DNA of 64,000 nucleotides from Erigeron canadensis (lineage: Eukaryota > Streptophyta > Magnoliopsida > Asterales > Asteraceae): NCBI RefSeq assembly GCF_010389155.1, contig NC_057769.1, forward strand, positions 17,546,735 to 17,610,734, given 5' to 3'. Below, piece after piece: positions 34,813 to 44,677 of this stretch. The position numbers and the translations under genes were made by a program. Under the pieces are notes generated by a model. That model had not been told where the DNA came from and did no database searches. It saw only the letters and a list, made by a program, of their open reading frames with translations. Within the stretch, counting starts at the first letter, position 1; every line of letters starts with the position of its first letter.

Positions 34813-34898
34813 GCTCTTCAAATACTTTATTTAAAGTTATCAAATTTTAAACCTTCATGAATTATTCATTTTTAAGATTTTGTTGTTATACATATAGA

Positions 34899-34960
34899 TT
34901 GATATAAGAAAAAACAAGGAATCGAACGCCTTTGTGTACTTCCAAATGATCTTATATCAA
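34899..34960 (+). other. Stem-loop C1 with conserved apical loop
   Basis: A perfect 11-bp stem, TTGATATAAGA (34899-34909) with TCTTATATCAA (34950-34960), encloses GGAA...TTCC and the loop TCGAACGCCTTTGTGTAC. Confidence 0.75.
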
Positions 34961-35029
34961 GATGTATGTGTAATAGCAGTTGATTGCTTTCAAAACAAGT
35001 TTGCTTAAATATTTTATTGCATCCAACTT

Positions 35030-35095
35030 GTTGATGTAAGATGCGAAGGATAGAACGCCTTTGTGTACTCCCTAGCATTCTTATTATTAACATTG
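35030..35095 (+). other. Stem-loop C2 with conserved apical loop
   Basis: AAGATGC (35039-35045) faces GCATTCTT (35076-35083), with one bulge, and GGA faces TCC. The loop contains TAGAACGCCTTTGTGTAC. Confidence 0.65.
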
Positions 35096-35264
35096 TTGAT
35101 GAAGCAAAACTTTGTGTTTCTCAATTGAAAAATCTTGTTCACATTAGACTCTCAAATTTTTCTGTATATATCACAACCAAGATTTTACTCTTTTTGATTC
35201 CACAAAAACCAATTTTTGCTCTACCTTTCTATGGAAAATATTTTGATCTATTCTTGCATAGATT

Positions 35265-35273
35265 AAGGGGGAG
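35265..35273 (+). other. Internal PPT-like tract of element C
   Basis: AAGGGGGAG followed by TTTGTG, as at 18616-18624 in element B. Confidence 0.6.
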
Positions 35274-35280
35274 TTTGTGA

Positions 35281-35661
35281 TTTCAAAATCTTTCAAAACT
35301 TCAAATATGTTTTAAATTTTTTTTCCATACACATGTTTGATGATTTTCCAATGACTTTTCATCAATTGAAGTTCGGTGATTAGTTGCACATGAACGATTC
35401 ATTCACTCCATGAACTTCATCATCGCCGATGAGTTATAACCCCGAGTATTCAATTCTTTCATTAGATTCTAAGGGTACTTTGAGTGATGATGGTTTCGTG
35501 CAAATAGATTGGAGGGAGTAAAGTCGAAAAGTGAGAGGTTAAGGTGATATGTTATGAGAAGCGTTAAAAGAAATGATACCCTTCCCTAAATTCTCAAATC
35601 GCCGGATTAAAACACGTTTCTATCGGATGTTATTTGTTGATATCTCGATATTGAACAATTC
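35281..35661 (+). other. Post-pol spacer of element C, left of D insertion
   Basis: No ORF or motif recognised. It ends in AATTC (35657-35661), the target duplication of element D, and should continue at 60824. Confidence 0.6.
35657..35661. repeat. Target-site duplication AATTC of element D, left copy
   Basis: AATTC before TGTAAGTCCC. The matching copy is at 60819-60823, after the right LTR of the second D copy. The right LTR of the first copy is followed by AATTA instead. Confidence 0.75.
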
Positions 35662-36616
35662 TGTAAGTCCCAACTATTACTAGATGGGTGCTGAAGACAC
35701 CTCTATGTCGATGGTGAGTGAACTTTGCAACACGATCAATTAATCTGGAAGTGACCAGTTTAGATTGATCGTGTACCAGGTTAGCTGGAGTTACAGAATA
35801 TAAATAAGTGCAATAATATAAATGACGAGTATATAAACTGGTGAGACAATATGTAATTTTCAAGTGTATTTTATTTATTACTTGTTCAAATAAAATACAA
35901 GGTTGTTGCGGAACCAAGATAATACAAGAATGTAAATATCCTAACAACCCATGAATTACAATTGATCTAAACTTGGAAATTCTCCTTAACAATCGAAACA
36001 CTTAGAGTTGTGAAATGTTCCTTTTTACGATTGAGAGAATATTGCACAAGTTCACCAATATTGCAGAATATATGTATTTGCAAAGTTGTTGAAACAGCTT
36101 GTGCAAGGACCTCTATTTATAGTCGAAGATTGAGCATGGGGATCTCAACTTCGATGTACAAATATGGTTGACAACACACAAAAGTATTGTTTAAATAATC
36201 CTTTGTGTGTGTTAAATAAAGTAAGACAAAAGGTTACTTTATTCAACCACTCTACATCTTTGTATCTTTATCCAAAGACAATATCATTGTCCGGTTAAAA
36301 AGGATGTAAAGTAAAAAGGTCCTCCTCGTAATCAGTGTAAAGCTTTGTAAGAGCATTTACACTGGAGGATTCTCCAGTTGATTGATCTGGTAGATTGTCA
36401 ACTGGGCTTCGCTGCCATTGCCAATCTCTATCTTCCATTTGTTGTCTTTGACTTCAACTGGAAGGTCTTCAGATTCTAGTCGTCTGATCTCAACTGGAGG
36501 AAGTCATCAGTTGCTAAACCTGTACAATGCAACTGGACTTCTAATATTTCGGACAGTTCCTCATGCTCTCCAGATGTCACTGGAGAGCTCCAGTTTAGTT
36601 AAAACTGGACCTAACA
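35662..36616 (-). repeat. L1: 3' LTR of element D copy 1 (955 bp)
   Basis: On the minus strand it starts TGTTAGGTCCAG and ends GGGACTTACA. Nearly the same length as L4 (954 bp), and the two agree at every variable site I compared, which fits two LTRs of one young insertion. Confidence 0.93.
36358..36612 (-). repeat. CCAGTT/AACTGG motif cluster in U3 of D LTR
   Basis: More than ten copies of CAACTGG, CCAGTTG or CACTGGAG within about 255 bp, including the palindromic pairs CTGGAGGATTCTCCAG and CTCCAGATGTCACTGGAG. It lies in U3, where enhancer motifs are expected. Also present in L2, L3 and L4. Confidence 0.7.
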
Positions 36617-36630
36617 AATTCCCCCTAATT
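36617..36630 (-). other. Polypurine tract of element D copy 1
   Basis: On the minus strand AATTAGGGGGAATT directly precedes the TGTTAGG of the 3' LTR. Confidence 0.8.
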
Positions 36631-36892
36631 GTCCTGAAATATTGTCAAGTATTTTCAAACTTGTTTCTATACAAGTTTAAGTTTGAAATACTTGAATTTG
36701 ATAAAACCTATTAAGTTTCCAAGACATTTTTATAGATCATCAAATGTCTTGGATTTTGTTTTAAGTGTTTGTAGATCTTATCAGATATCTTACTTGTAGG
36801 TTACAATCTGGCAACTTGTATATACATACAATTTCAAATAAATTACAAGAGAGTACACAAAATTACAAGTAGATAATAGTTAGAAGGAAAAC

Positions 36893-39800
36893 TTAAACAG
36901 ATGGCCCTTCGCCAATTTTCCTTCTCTTTGAGACTGATGAAATCGGCTGAGTATCCTCAGGATCAAGTCCTAATCTTTCTTCAATGTTTTCCTTGAACTT
37001 GATGAGATTTTGCAAAACATACTCCCAGCCTCTTTCAACTTTATTCTTCCTCTGCCTGCCCTCCAACAGCCTCAACATCTCAACATGCTCGGAATGACCA
37101 TACTGATTGACATCCGGGTTCTCAGTAGTCCTTTTAGGTCCACCAAAGTATTGTACCTCAACAACAAAATGCTTGGCACCAGGCTTAATTGAAACCTTAA
37201 CATCAGTAATCCTGCCTCTATTGTGCCTTCGACGCTGTACATCTGACAAATATGTGCGAGCTTCAGATTCATTTGTCAGTTTGATTTTGCTCGTGCTCAG
37301 CTTTTGTGTAGCAGCTCGAATATCATCAGTTGTGGGTTCAGATGGTTCTACCAAGTCCTCAGATTTGCATCTCTTGGTAAGGCCTTTTGTTTTCTTCCTT
37401 TGGACTTGGGTGGATTCAACACTTTGGTGACCGCCTTCTTGACCTGCTCAGTTCTCTTGAGAATCCCTTCAGATCTGATCTCTCTGGCCTTTTCCACCGA
37501 TACATTCAAACACTTTGCATCCAGTTCAGCCTCATCATCCTGGTAGTGTTTGTCCAGTTCCACTTCAAGCATCTCCTTCAGTGCATTGACTATTCTTGGA
37601 TCTTCTTTGATCTTCTTGTATTCAACAAGTGTCAAGCCAAGGAGTTGAGCATCAGTGATATCAACAAGAGGGGTTGGAAGATTTTTTCTTGATTCAAACT
37701 GGTTCGCCTTCATTTGTTTCTTCCTTTCCTTGACCAGGTATCCCACTCTTGCTAACTTCTGGCTCTCGCTTTCAGTAACTGGAGGCAACAAATCGACATT
37801 GCCAGTTTCCAACATTGGTGCATCGGTGGCTGGTTCCAAAGATTCATCAGCAATGGCCTTTCCCTTGTCAACACTCCCTACCACCACATCATCAAACACC
37901 TCAAACCCTTGCTCACCAGCCTCAGTACTGGTAGCCACCACAATCTCCTTCCCTTTACTTGAAGTCTTCACAAAAGTGTGAGGGGCATGTACCGACCTTT
38001 CCCCCTTGGCAGCATCTAGTCCCTGCCTGATGGCTTCAAAATCAACATGACTAGAGGGCAGGCGATCTAGAGGCTGCCATGATTGCATTGTCTTACACTC
38101 TTTGAAGACTCCACAAAGCATGCGAACTGTCCTCCAAAGATGATTTATCTCTTGAGACTGAGTCATTACATTTCCACTTGTCTGCTCTTGACTCTTTAAA
38201 ATTTGTTTGAGAATGGAGAGATCATCTGAAGAGAGCCCAGTTGCAGGGACTTCCTGAGCACTGTCAGGCTCAACCGCCCTTCCTTTGCCAACTTCAGTGG
38301 TCAGATCAGATATGGCAGTTGAATGTTCAGACACTTTGCTAGCCAGCGTATCCAGACTGCACCTCAACCGATCAATCTCAGATGTAATTGGAGTGAGATC
38401 GACCTGGGGCACTGCAATCTTGGTGATCTCAGATATCACCTTTTCTATCAAGTTACTCTCACTGGCAGCCAAAGTTTCTTCGATCTTGAGACCCACTGAA
38501 GAGGCCAACCGACTCCCAAGCTCTGTCACATCTAGGCCAGGTTTGCTACACAGCTCTTGCACCTGCCTTTCCAGATTCTTAATATCAACCTCTGAAGATC
38601 TGACAGTATTGTTCAGCAGGTTGGATATTGAGGATGTGACTCCAGATTGAGTCAGTGCGAATGCCTCCCTTAAAGATATTGCCAATTGATTGGAGGATTC
38701 CACTAACTCGTTCAGCTTGCCAAACACCAAGTCCTCATTAGCAGAGAACTTGTTAATCCCCAGGTCAACCACTTTAATATTTTGCAGATGATCCTTGTGG
38801 TACCTGGAGAGGGACTTGGTGTTCTTCTCCAGTGTCTTTTGAATCTCTTCCACCCTCGCAAGAAGGTTCGAGAGATCGGTTTGAAAAGACACAACTGGCT
38901 GTCCAATGACGGAGGAGAAGGTGTCACTGGACCAGCTGAAAAAGCTACAGGTGCAACTGGACGAGGTATGACAATATCTGGTTCTCCAGTTGCAGTAGCA
39001 TCAGTAGATAGAAGAGGAGGGGTTGTAGAAATGAAAGGAAGAGATTCAATGTGTCGTTCATGCTGAGAATGCTCAGGTGTGAACGACGGCGACGGTGGGG
39101 TTAGGATGTGTCTATTTCTAGGCACACCCATAGAAGAAGGTGATTGGCGAGAGGTGAATATTGGAGGTATTTCTAAGCTTTGTACATGAGTTGGGGAAAC
39201 TGAAACATGTGGTTCTTGGGGTTGACCAAGGAGAGAAGGGAGCTGATCAAGTATAGTTGCATCAGCCATCTCCTGGTCAGATTCTGTCTCAGATGAGTCC
39301 GAAGACTCAAGCTGAAACACACCCTCATTTATGCCAAGATCCATAAATGTTGGGGGTGGCTGAACAAGTTGTTCAGACTCCTGATGACCAGTTTGAGTTG
39401 CCTCAATGGTATCATCAGTTCTGGGATCCGTTGCCGAAGCATCTTCTCCCTGGACAGAGGTGACTGGTGCCTCAACTACAACTGCTCTATCCTCAGTTGC
39501 AATATCACTGGCAGTGGCTTCAGAGACCACAGTCACAGATTGTGACTGGTCAGGTGCAGCGAGTCCAGATCTTGATCTCCTGCTCTTGGAAGATCTTCTA
39601 GCTTTAGGAACTGCCTGAACTCCTGCTTCTGCCACAGTTACCGCTTCTGTAGGCAAACCGGTGGGTCCCTCATTATTTTGAGGCCCGCCCAGTTGCCTTT
39701 CTGACTCACCAGATTGTGGTGCATCAGTTCGAGAGAATGCAAAAATCATTCTCGGGGACATCTGGACTTCATCAGAAGTGGACACCAGGTTGTCCAGATC

Positions 39801-40620
39801 CCTAACAGTTCTGGCACAGAGAACGAGGATTGCGTGTTGTTGTACTCGTCTCTGCCCAGAATCTGAATAAAACAAAGGGACAGAAACCTTGAAAAGGGAA
39901 CACAAGGACCCCTGTTACCCTTCAACTTGAATACCAGGCTTCTGAACAAAATGCCTGCAAAATCCACCCTCAGCCCATTCCAAAGGCAGTACGCCATTTC
40001 TGCCTGGAAGGAGTTTATCTGGTCCAATCCACCAGAACTCCCTCCCAAACTTTCCACCAAGTGGACCATAAAGAACTTCCAGGATGGTGAAAGCCCCTTC
40101 ATTGTAATGGACCCCTTGGTCTTCAACACATCCCCTCCACCATCTCCTTATTTCCCATATCAAGGAAGACCTGGCGGAAATTGATATTGGAGGAAATCAC
40201 CACTGGAGTTTCATTATGTCTCCAGTAGTTGAGGTTAAGGGCTTCCCTCAACGTTCCAGTGGTGATGGTACACGGGACTGACCCATCCTTTAGAGAAAAG
40301 GAGATGGATGAGCAGTCCTCAGAAAGAGAGGCAGTGTACCAGAACTCACACAAGTAATCATGGAATAGCTTGTGTGGATTCAAAGAGAAGGCATCGCTGA
40401 GGGGAGAAATCCGAAGAAAGGATTGGATTCTCCCGATAAGAGAGTCAGCGGCCTGGAGCCCTTGAAGAGATGCCATTGTATTATTTGGATTTAGTTTAAT
40501 AAGCTTAGAGCTTATGGGAGCGCCAGTGGCACGAATAACATTTTGTGATGGAATGTACTCAGCAGTGAGTAGATTCACATCACGAGAACGAGATGAAGAA
40601 GAAGAAGATTTAGGAGCCAT
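36893..40620 (-). pseudogene. Env-like (post-pol) ORF of element D copy 1
   Basis: The ATG at 40620-40618 begins MAPKSSSSSSRSRD. A frame change near 40130 (a C/G run one base shorter than in copy 2, 52908-52920) and others near 39905-39800, 38890 and 37350 join the frames to the stop at 36893-36895, about 1240 codons. N-terminal domain (to about residue 260) has EFWYTASLSED...LREALNLNYW, then a helical W-K-F-F part with G-G-S-S-G-G-L-D and a final C-V-P-F-S-R-F, like A and B. Then a Ser/Pro/Glu linker, basic KARRSSKSRRSRSG (39608-39567), a long coiled coil (38890-38240) and a conserved-looking C-terminal domain with FVVEVQYFGGPKR. No clear membrane segment. Breaks may be sequencing errors. 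Confidence 0.75.
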
Positions 40621-40629
40621 TTGTGAATT

Positions 40630-40760
40630 TTGATTTAGGGTTTTGGACTTAAAGAAGAAAGAGAGAAAAGGATCTCGAATTGTGAATGATTGAAAGAGTA
40701 AATGAAGGAATTTTGAGAGAAGTAAATGAGACGGAAAATTGGTGGGGGTATATATAGGCA
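40630..40760 (-). promoter_or_regulatory. Internal promoter-like region of element D copy 1
   Basis: On the minus strand: TATATATA (40756-40749), about 110 bp of C/T-rich leader, the telo-box-like AAACCCTAA (40642-40634) and then the ATG at 40620. This is the layout of an ordinary plant promoter and 5' UTR, and it sits between pol and the env-like ORF. Confidence 0.5.
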
Positions 40761-41227
40761 GTAAAATATTGCCAAAATATATACGAAAAGATATTTTAGT
40801 CTCCAAAAATTTGAAACAATTTGTAAAAAGTTATTTTCCAAATTTTGAGAATTCAAAAATATTTAATACTTCCCATCAAGCATTTAATGCTACGACGGCT
40901 GGTATTCCCACTCTCCCACTAACTTCACCAATACCCATAAAAAGTGCAGTACATTTCAGCAAAAGTCTTGACACGTAAGACTTGTCAGGTGACGTTCGTG
41001 AGTGCGAGGTTAGCACTCGAGTAACATCACGTGTCACAAGTATCCACCAAGTAAAACACAACGTTATGAAATCTGGCTGACCACCATTTTGAGACAAGAC
41101 CAAACTAGCAACCAAAAGAAAATTTAGATGCCAGTTTCAACTGATGAACTTCAGTTGCATTTTTCAATAATTTATTTGAAAAATATTTTGAGTCTTTTTC
41201 CCCCTAAAAATGTGATCCATTTGATCA

Positions 41228-41282
41228 GTGACTAGTCTTTGAGTACATCAAGGCGTTCAATCTCCAACCAATCAAAGATCAC
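41228..41282 (-). other. Stem-loop D with conserved apical loop (copy 1)
   Basis: Minus strand: GTGA/TCAC and TCTTTGA/TCAAAGA stems (41236-41242 with 41272-41278, 41228-41231 with 41279-41282) enclose ATTGAACGCCTTGATGTAC. It lies 34 bp after the pol stop. The loop matches those of B and C although the LTRs of D are unrelated to theirs. Confidence 0.65.
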
Positions 41283-41315
41283 CTGGACCATCCTCAACTG
41301 AAGGGCCTCTTCAGT

Positions 41316-44300
41316 TTAATGAGGATTTAACATACCCAGTTCACTGATGAGATGTTTAAAAGTCTTTTCATCAAGAGGTTTTGTAAAAACATCAGCTAAC
41401 TGTTTATCAGTGGGGATGAAATGTATTTCAATATCTCCTTTCATAACATGATCACGAATGAAGTGATACCTGATATCAATATGCTTTGTCTTTGAGTGCA
41501 TCACTGGGTTGTGAGATATAGCAATAGCACTGGTGTTGTCACAAAAGATTGGGGTTCTTGTGAATTTCATGCCATAATCAAGTAACTGGTTTTTGATCCA
41601 GAGAATCTGGGCACAGCAACTGGCCGCAGAAATGTATTCTGCCTCAGCAGTAGACATTGAGACTGAAGTCTGCTTCTTACTGGTCCAACTCACCAGTTTT
41701 CCCCCTAGGAAATGACATCCACCAGTTGTGGATTTTCTATCAATCTTACAACCTGCATGATCTGAATCTGAATAACCCATTAGATCTAACCCTGAGCCTT
41801 TGGGATACCAAAGACCAAGGCTAGGGCACCCTTTCAGGTACCTGAAAATGCGTTTAACAGCATGCAGTGTGATTCTTTTGGATTTGCCTGAAATCTGGCA
41901 CATAAACATGTTGCAAACATTATATCTGGTCGACTGGCAGTTAGATACATCAGTGAACCAACCATTCCACGATATTCTTTTGGTCCACTGTTTTCCATTT
42001 GGGTCAGAGTCCAAATTTAATGGAGCTGAAATAGGTGTGGTTTTTGATGGGATTGAATCAAATTTGTATTTTCTCAACAAATCTCTGACATATTTTTCTT
42101 GGTTAATAAAGATACCATCCATGGTTTGTTTGATTTGTAAACCTAAGAAAAATGTTAATTCACCCATTAAACTCATCTCATATTCTTGAGACATAATTTT
42201 CGAAAACCTTTTACACATTCCATCATCAGTTGACCCAAATATAATATCATCAACATAAATTTGTACCAGCAAGATATTACCTTTTCTTTCAAGATGAACA
42301 AGGTATTATCTATTGCACCTCTTTGAAAACCATTTTTGAGAAGATGTTTAGTTAGAGTATCATACCAGGCTCTGGGGCTTGTCGAAGACCATACAAAGCT
42401 TTGTTCAGTCTATATACCCAATGTGGATGCTTTTCATTTATGAAGCCTGGAGTCTGCGTAACATACACTTCTTCTTCCAATGTGCCATTCAGAAACGCAC
42501 TTTTTACATCCATCTGGAAAACCTTGAATTGCAAGTGAGCAGCATAAGCCAAGAAAATTCTGATGGCTTCAAGTCTTGCAACTGGAGCAAAAGTTTCATC
42601 GAAATCAACACCTTCTGCTTGACAATAACCCTTGGCAACTAATCTAGCTTTGTTTCTGACAACGTTGCCATCTTCATCCATCTTGTTCCGGTAGACCCAC
42701 CTCGTTCCAATGGGTTCTCTCTTTAACCCTGGAGGACAAGGAACAAGCTCCCAAACATTGTTCCTTTCGAACTGGTTGAGTTCTTCTTGCATAGCTTCAA
42801 CCCAGCTTGGATCTGCCATAGCCTCGTCAATCTTCTTCGGTTCAATTAGTGATAAGAAGGTGACGTTCAAGCATTGATCACTTGTGGCTCTTCTAGTCTG
42901 AACCCCACTATCTGGATTGCCAATAATCTGCTCAATGGGATGAGCAGCAGTCCATTTAGTGTATTGACTAGGTTGGTATAATACAACATCAGTGCAAGAC
43001 ACCTGACGATCTCCAACTGTTGCAGCAACAGGAGGAGAATCAGTCCAAACTACTTCAACTTCATCATTAGTGTCAACTGAAGAGTTAACATGATTATCTT
43101 CAAACAAAGGTATCTCTTGAAGAACTGGAGAAGCTTGAACTGGTTCTGATGTTGTTTTGGCACGCACATCAGATCCAATTACCAATTTTTCAGGTAGGTT
43201 AAAACTGATAGAAGGATAGAATGAGGTGTCACAGAAGTTCTTCTTTTCCTTAACTGGTTCCAAGACTTGGTGTTTGGAAACATTTTCTGGTGTACTAACT
43301 GATTGATGAACCTGATCAGATACACCAAAATCAACTGGGACAACTGAAGATAAATCAAGGGTTGGTCTTTTGTTGATTGCTTCATTTGATTCATCGAACG
43401 TGACATGAATTGTCTCATGTACCTTTTGGAGTCTATAATTATAAACTCTATAGGCTTTTCTAATATTTGAATACCCCACAAAGACACCTTCGTCAGCTTT
43501 TGCATCAAATTTTCCCAACTGACTGGAATCGTTTAAAATGTAAACTGGACAGCCAAATACATGGAAATATCCAACATTTGGCTTACGATTCCTGAGGACT
43601 TCATAGGCAGTCTTCCTATGTCTCTTGACATAAACTGACCGGTTTTGGGTGTGACACGCAGTTGCTACAGCTTCAGCCCAAAAACAGGTGGGAAGACCAG
43701 ATTCAGATAACATACTTCTGGCAGCTTCAATCAATGTGCGATTCTTCCTTTCAACCACACCATTTTGTTCTGGAGAACGAGCTGACGAGAAGTTTTGAGA
43801 AACGCCAGTGTCAGTGCAAAATGTCTCCAATTCTTTATTCATGAATTCTGTACCGTTATCACTTCGCAACTGACAAACTTTCTTGGTAAACTTGAGCTCA
43901 ATTCGCTTGATGAGAGAGATAATTTCACCAGATGCATCACTCTTTGATCTGATAAATATCACCCAACAAAATCTGGTGTATTCATCGACCACAACCAAAG
44001 TGTACCTTTTACCAGCTTTAGTTTGAACATTCACTGGACCAAAAAGGTCCATATGAAGCATGTGAAGAGGTTCAGTGATGCTGAAATTCTGTTTGGTCTT
44101 GAAACTGGCTCTTTTCTTTTTGCCCATTTCACACCCTGGACATGGCTTCTCCCTTTTAAAGGAAAACAAAGGTATCCCATCAACTAGTTGCTTTCTTGAC
44201 AACTTGTTAATATTTTTGAAGTTAAGATGGGATAACCGTTTATGCCACAGCCAGTTGGTGTCCTCATCAGCCTTGACATAGAAACAATGCTCTTTTGGAG

Positions 44301-44655
44301 TAGGCTCCATGTTCATGATGTACACATTCCCTTTTCTTGGTGCAATCATTACTACCTTCCAATCCTTGTTAAAAACAGTGCCTTGAGCAATGTCGAACAG
44401 TACCCTATATCCATCATCACAAAGTTGACTGACACTTATCAGGTTATATTTCAAACCATTTACAAATGCAACCTTAGTGAATTGAATCTGCCCATTGTCA
44501 ACAACACCATATCCTTCAGTTTTCCCACTTCCATCATTACCAAATGTCACTGCAGGTCCATCGCATGCAGTGAACTCTTCCAGCAGGGGCTTACATCCGG
44601 TCATAGTCCGGCCAGCTGCGCTGTCCAGATACCAAATATTTTTGTTTCGATCGCC
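41316..44655 (-). pseudogene. pol of element D copy 1: protease, integrase, RT, RNase H
   Basis: The protease motif reads [10 protein letters not shown], so the active-site Asp-Ser-Gly is Asp-Ser-Ala. Pre-integrase HHCC and integrase ([25 protein letters not shown]) are intact within an 818-codon frame to 42352. RT has YVDDIIFGS (YVDD at 42257-42246). RNase H keeps YSDSDHAG, TAEAEY, FCDNTSAI and QLADVFTKPL and stops at 41316-41318. Frames break near 42370, 42290 and 41960, where copy 2 has one more or one fewer base in a homopolymer. Except for the protease residue, the protein looks nearly intact, so the breaks are probably assembly errors. Labelled pseudogene as the sequence stands. Confidence 0.93.
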
Positions 44656-44677
44656 CTGCACACCAAGTAAGTGATCA
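44655..44677 (-). promoter_or_regulatory. Acceptor-like GGTGTGCAG at gag/pol boundary of D
   Basis: Minus strand: gag frame stop TGA (44677-44675) within CTGAT (branch-point-like), then TTACTTGGTGTGCAG ending at 44656 and GG. Pol frame begins here. The second copy is the same at 57408-57428. Confidence 0.4.

Noticed and set aside
34505..35280. Possible 3' LTR of element C right after pol (PPT-like tract at 35265)
   Set aside because: The sequence after 35273 does not start TG... in a repeatable way, and the true LTR with PPT is at 62571-62894.
36418..36714. Plus-strand ORF of about 90 codons, also present at 49226 and 60620
   Set aside because: It recurs only because it lies in the D LTR, antisense to the element, and it has no known domain.
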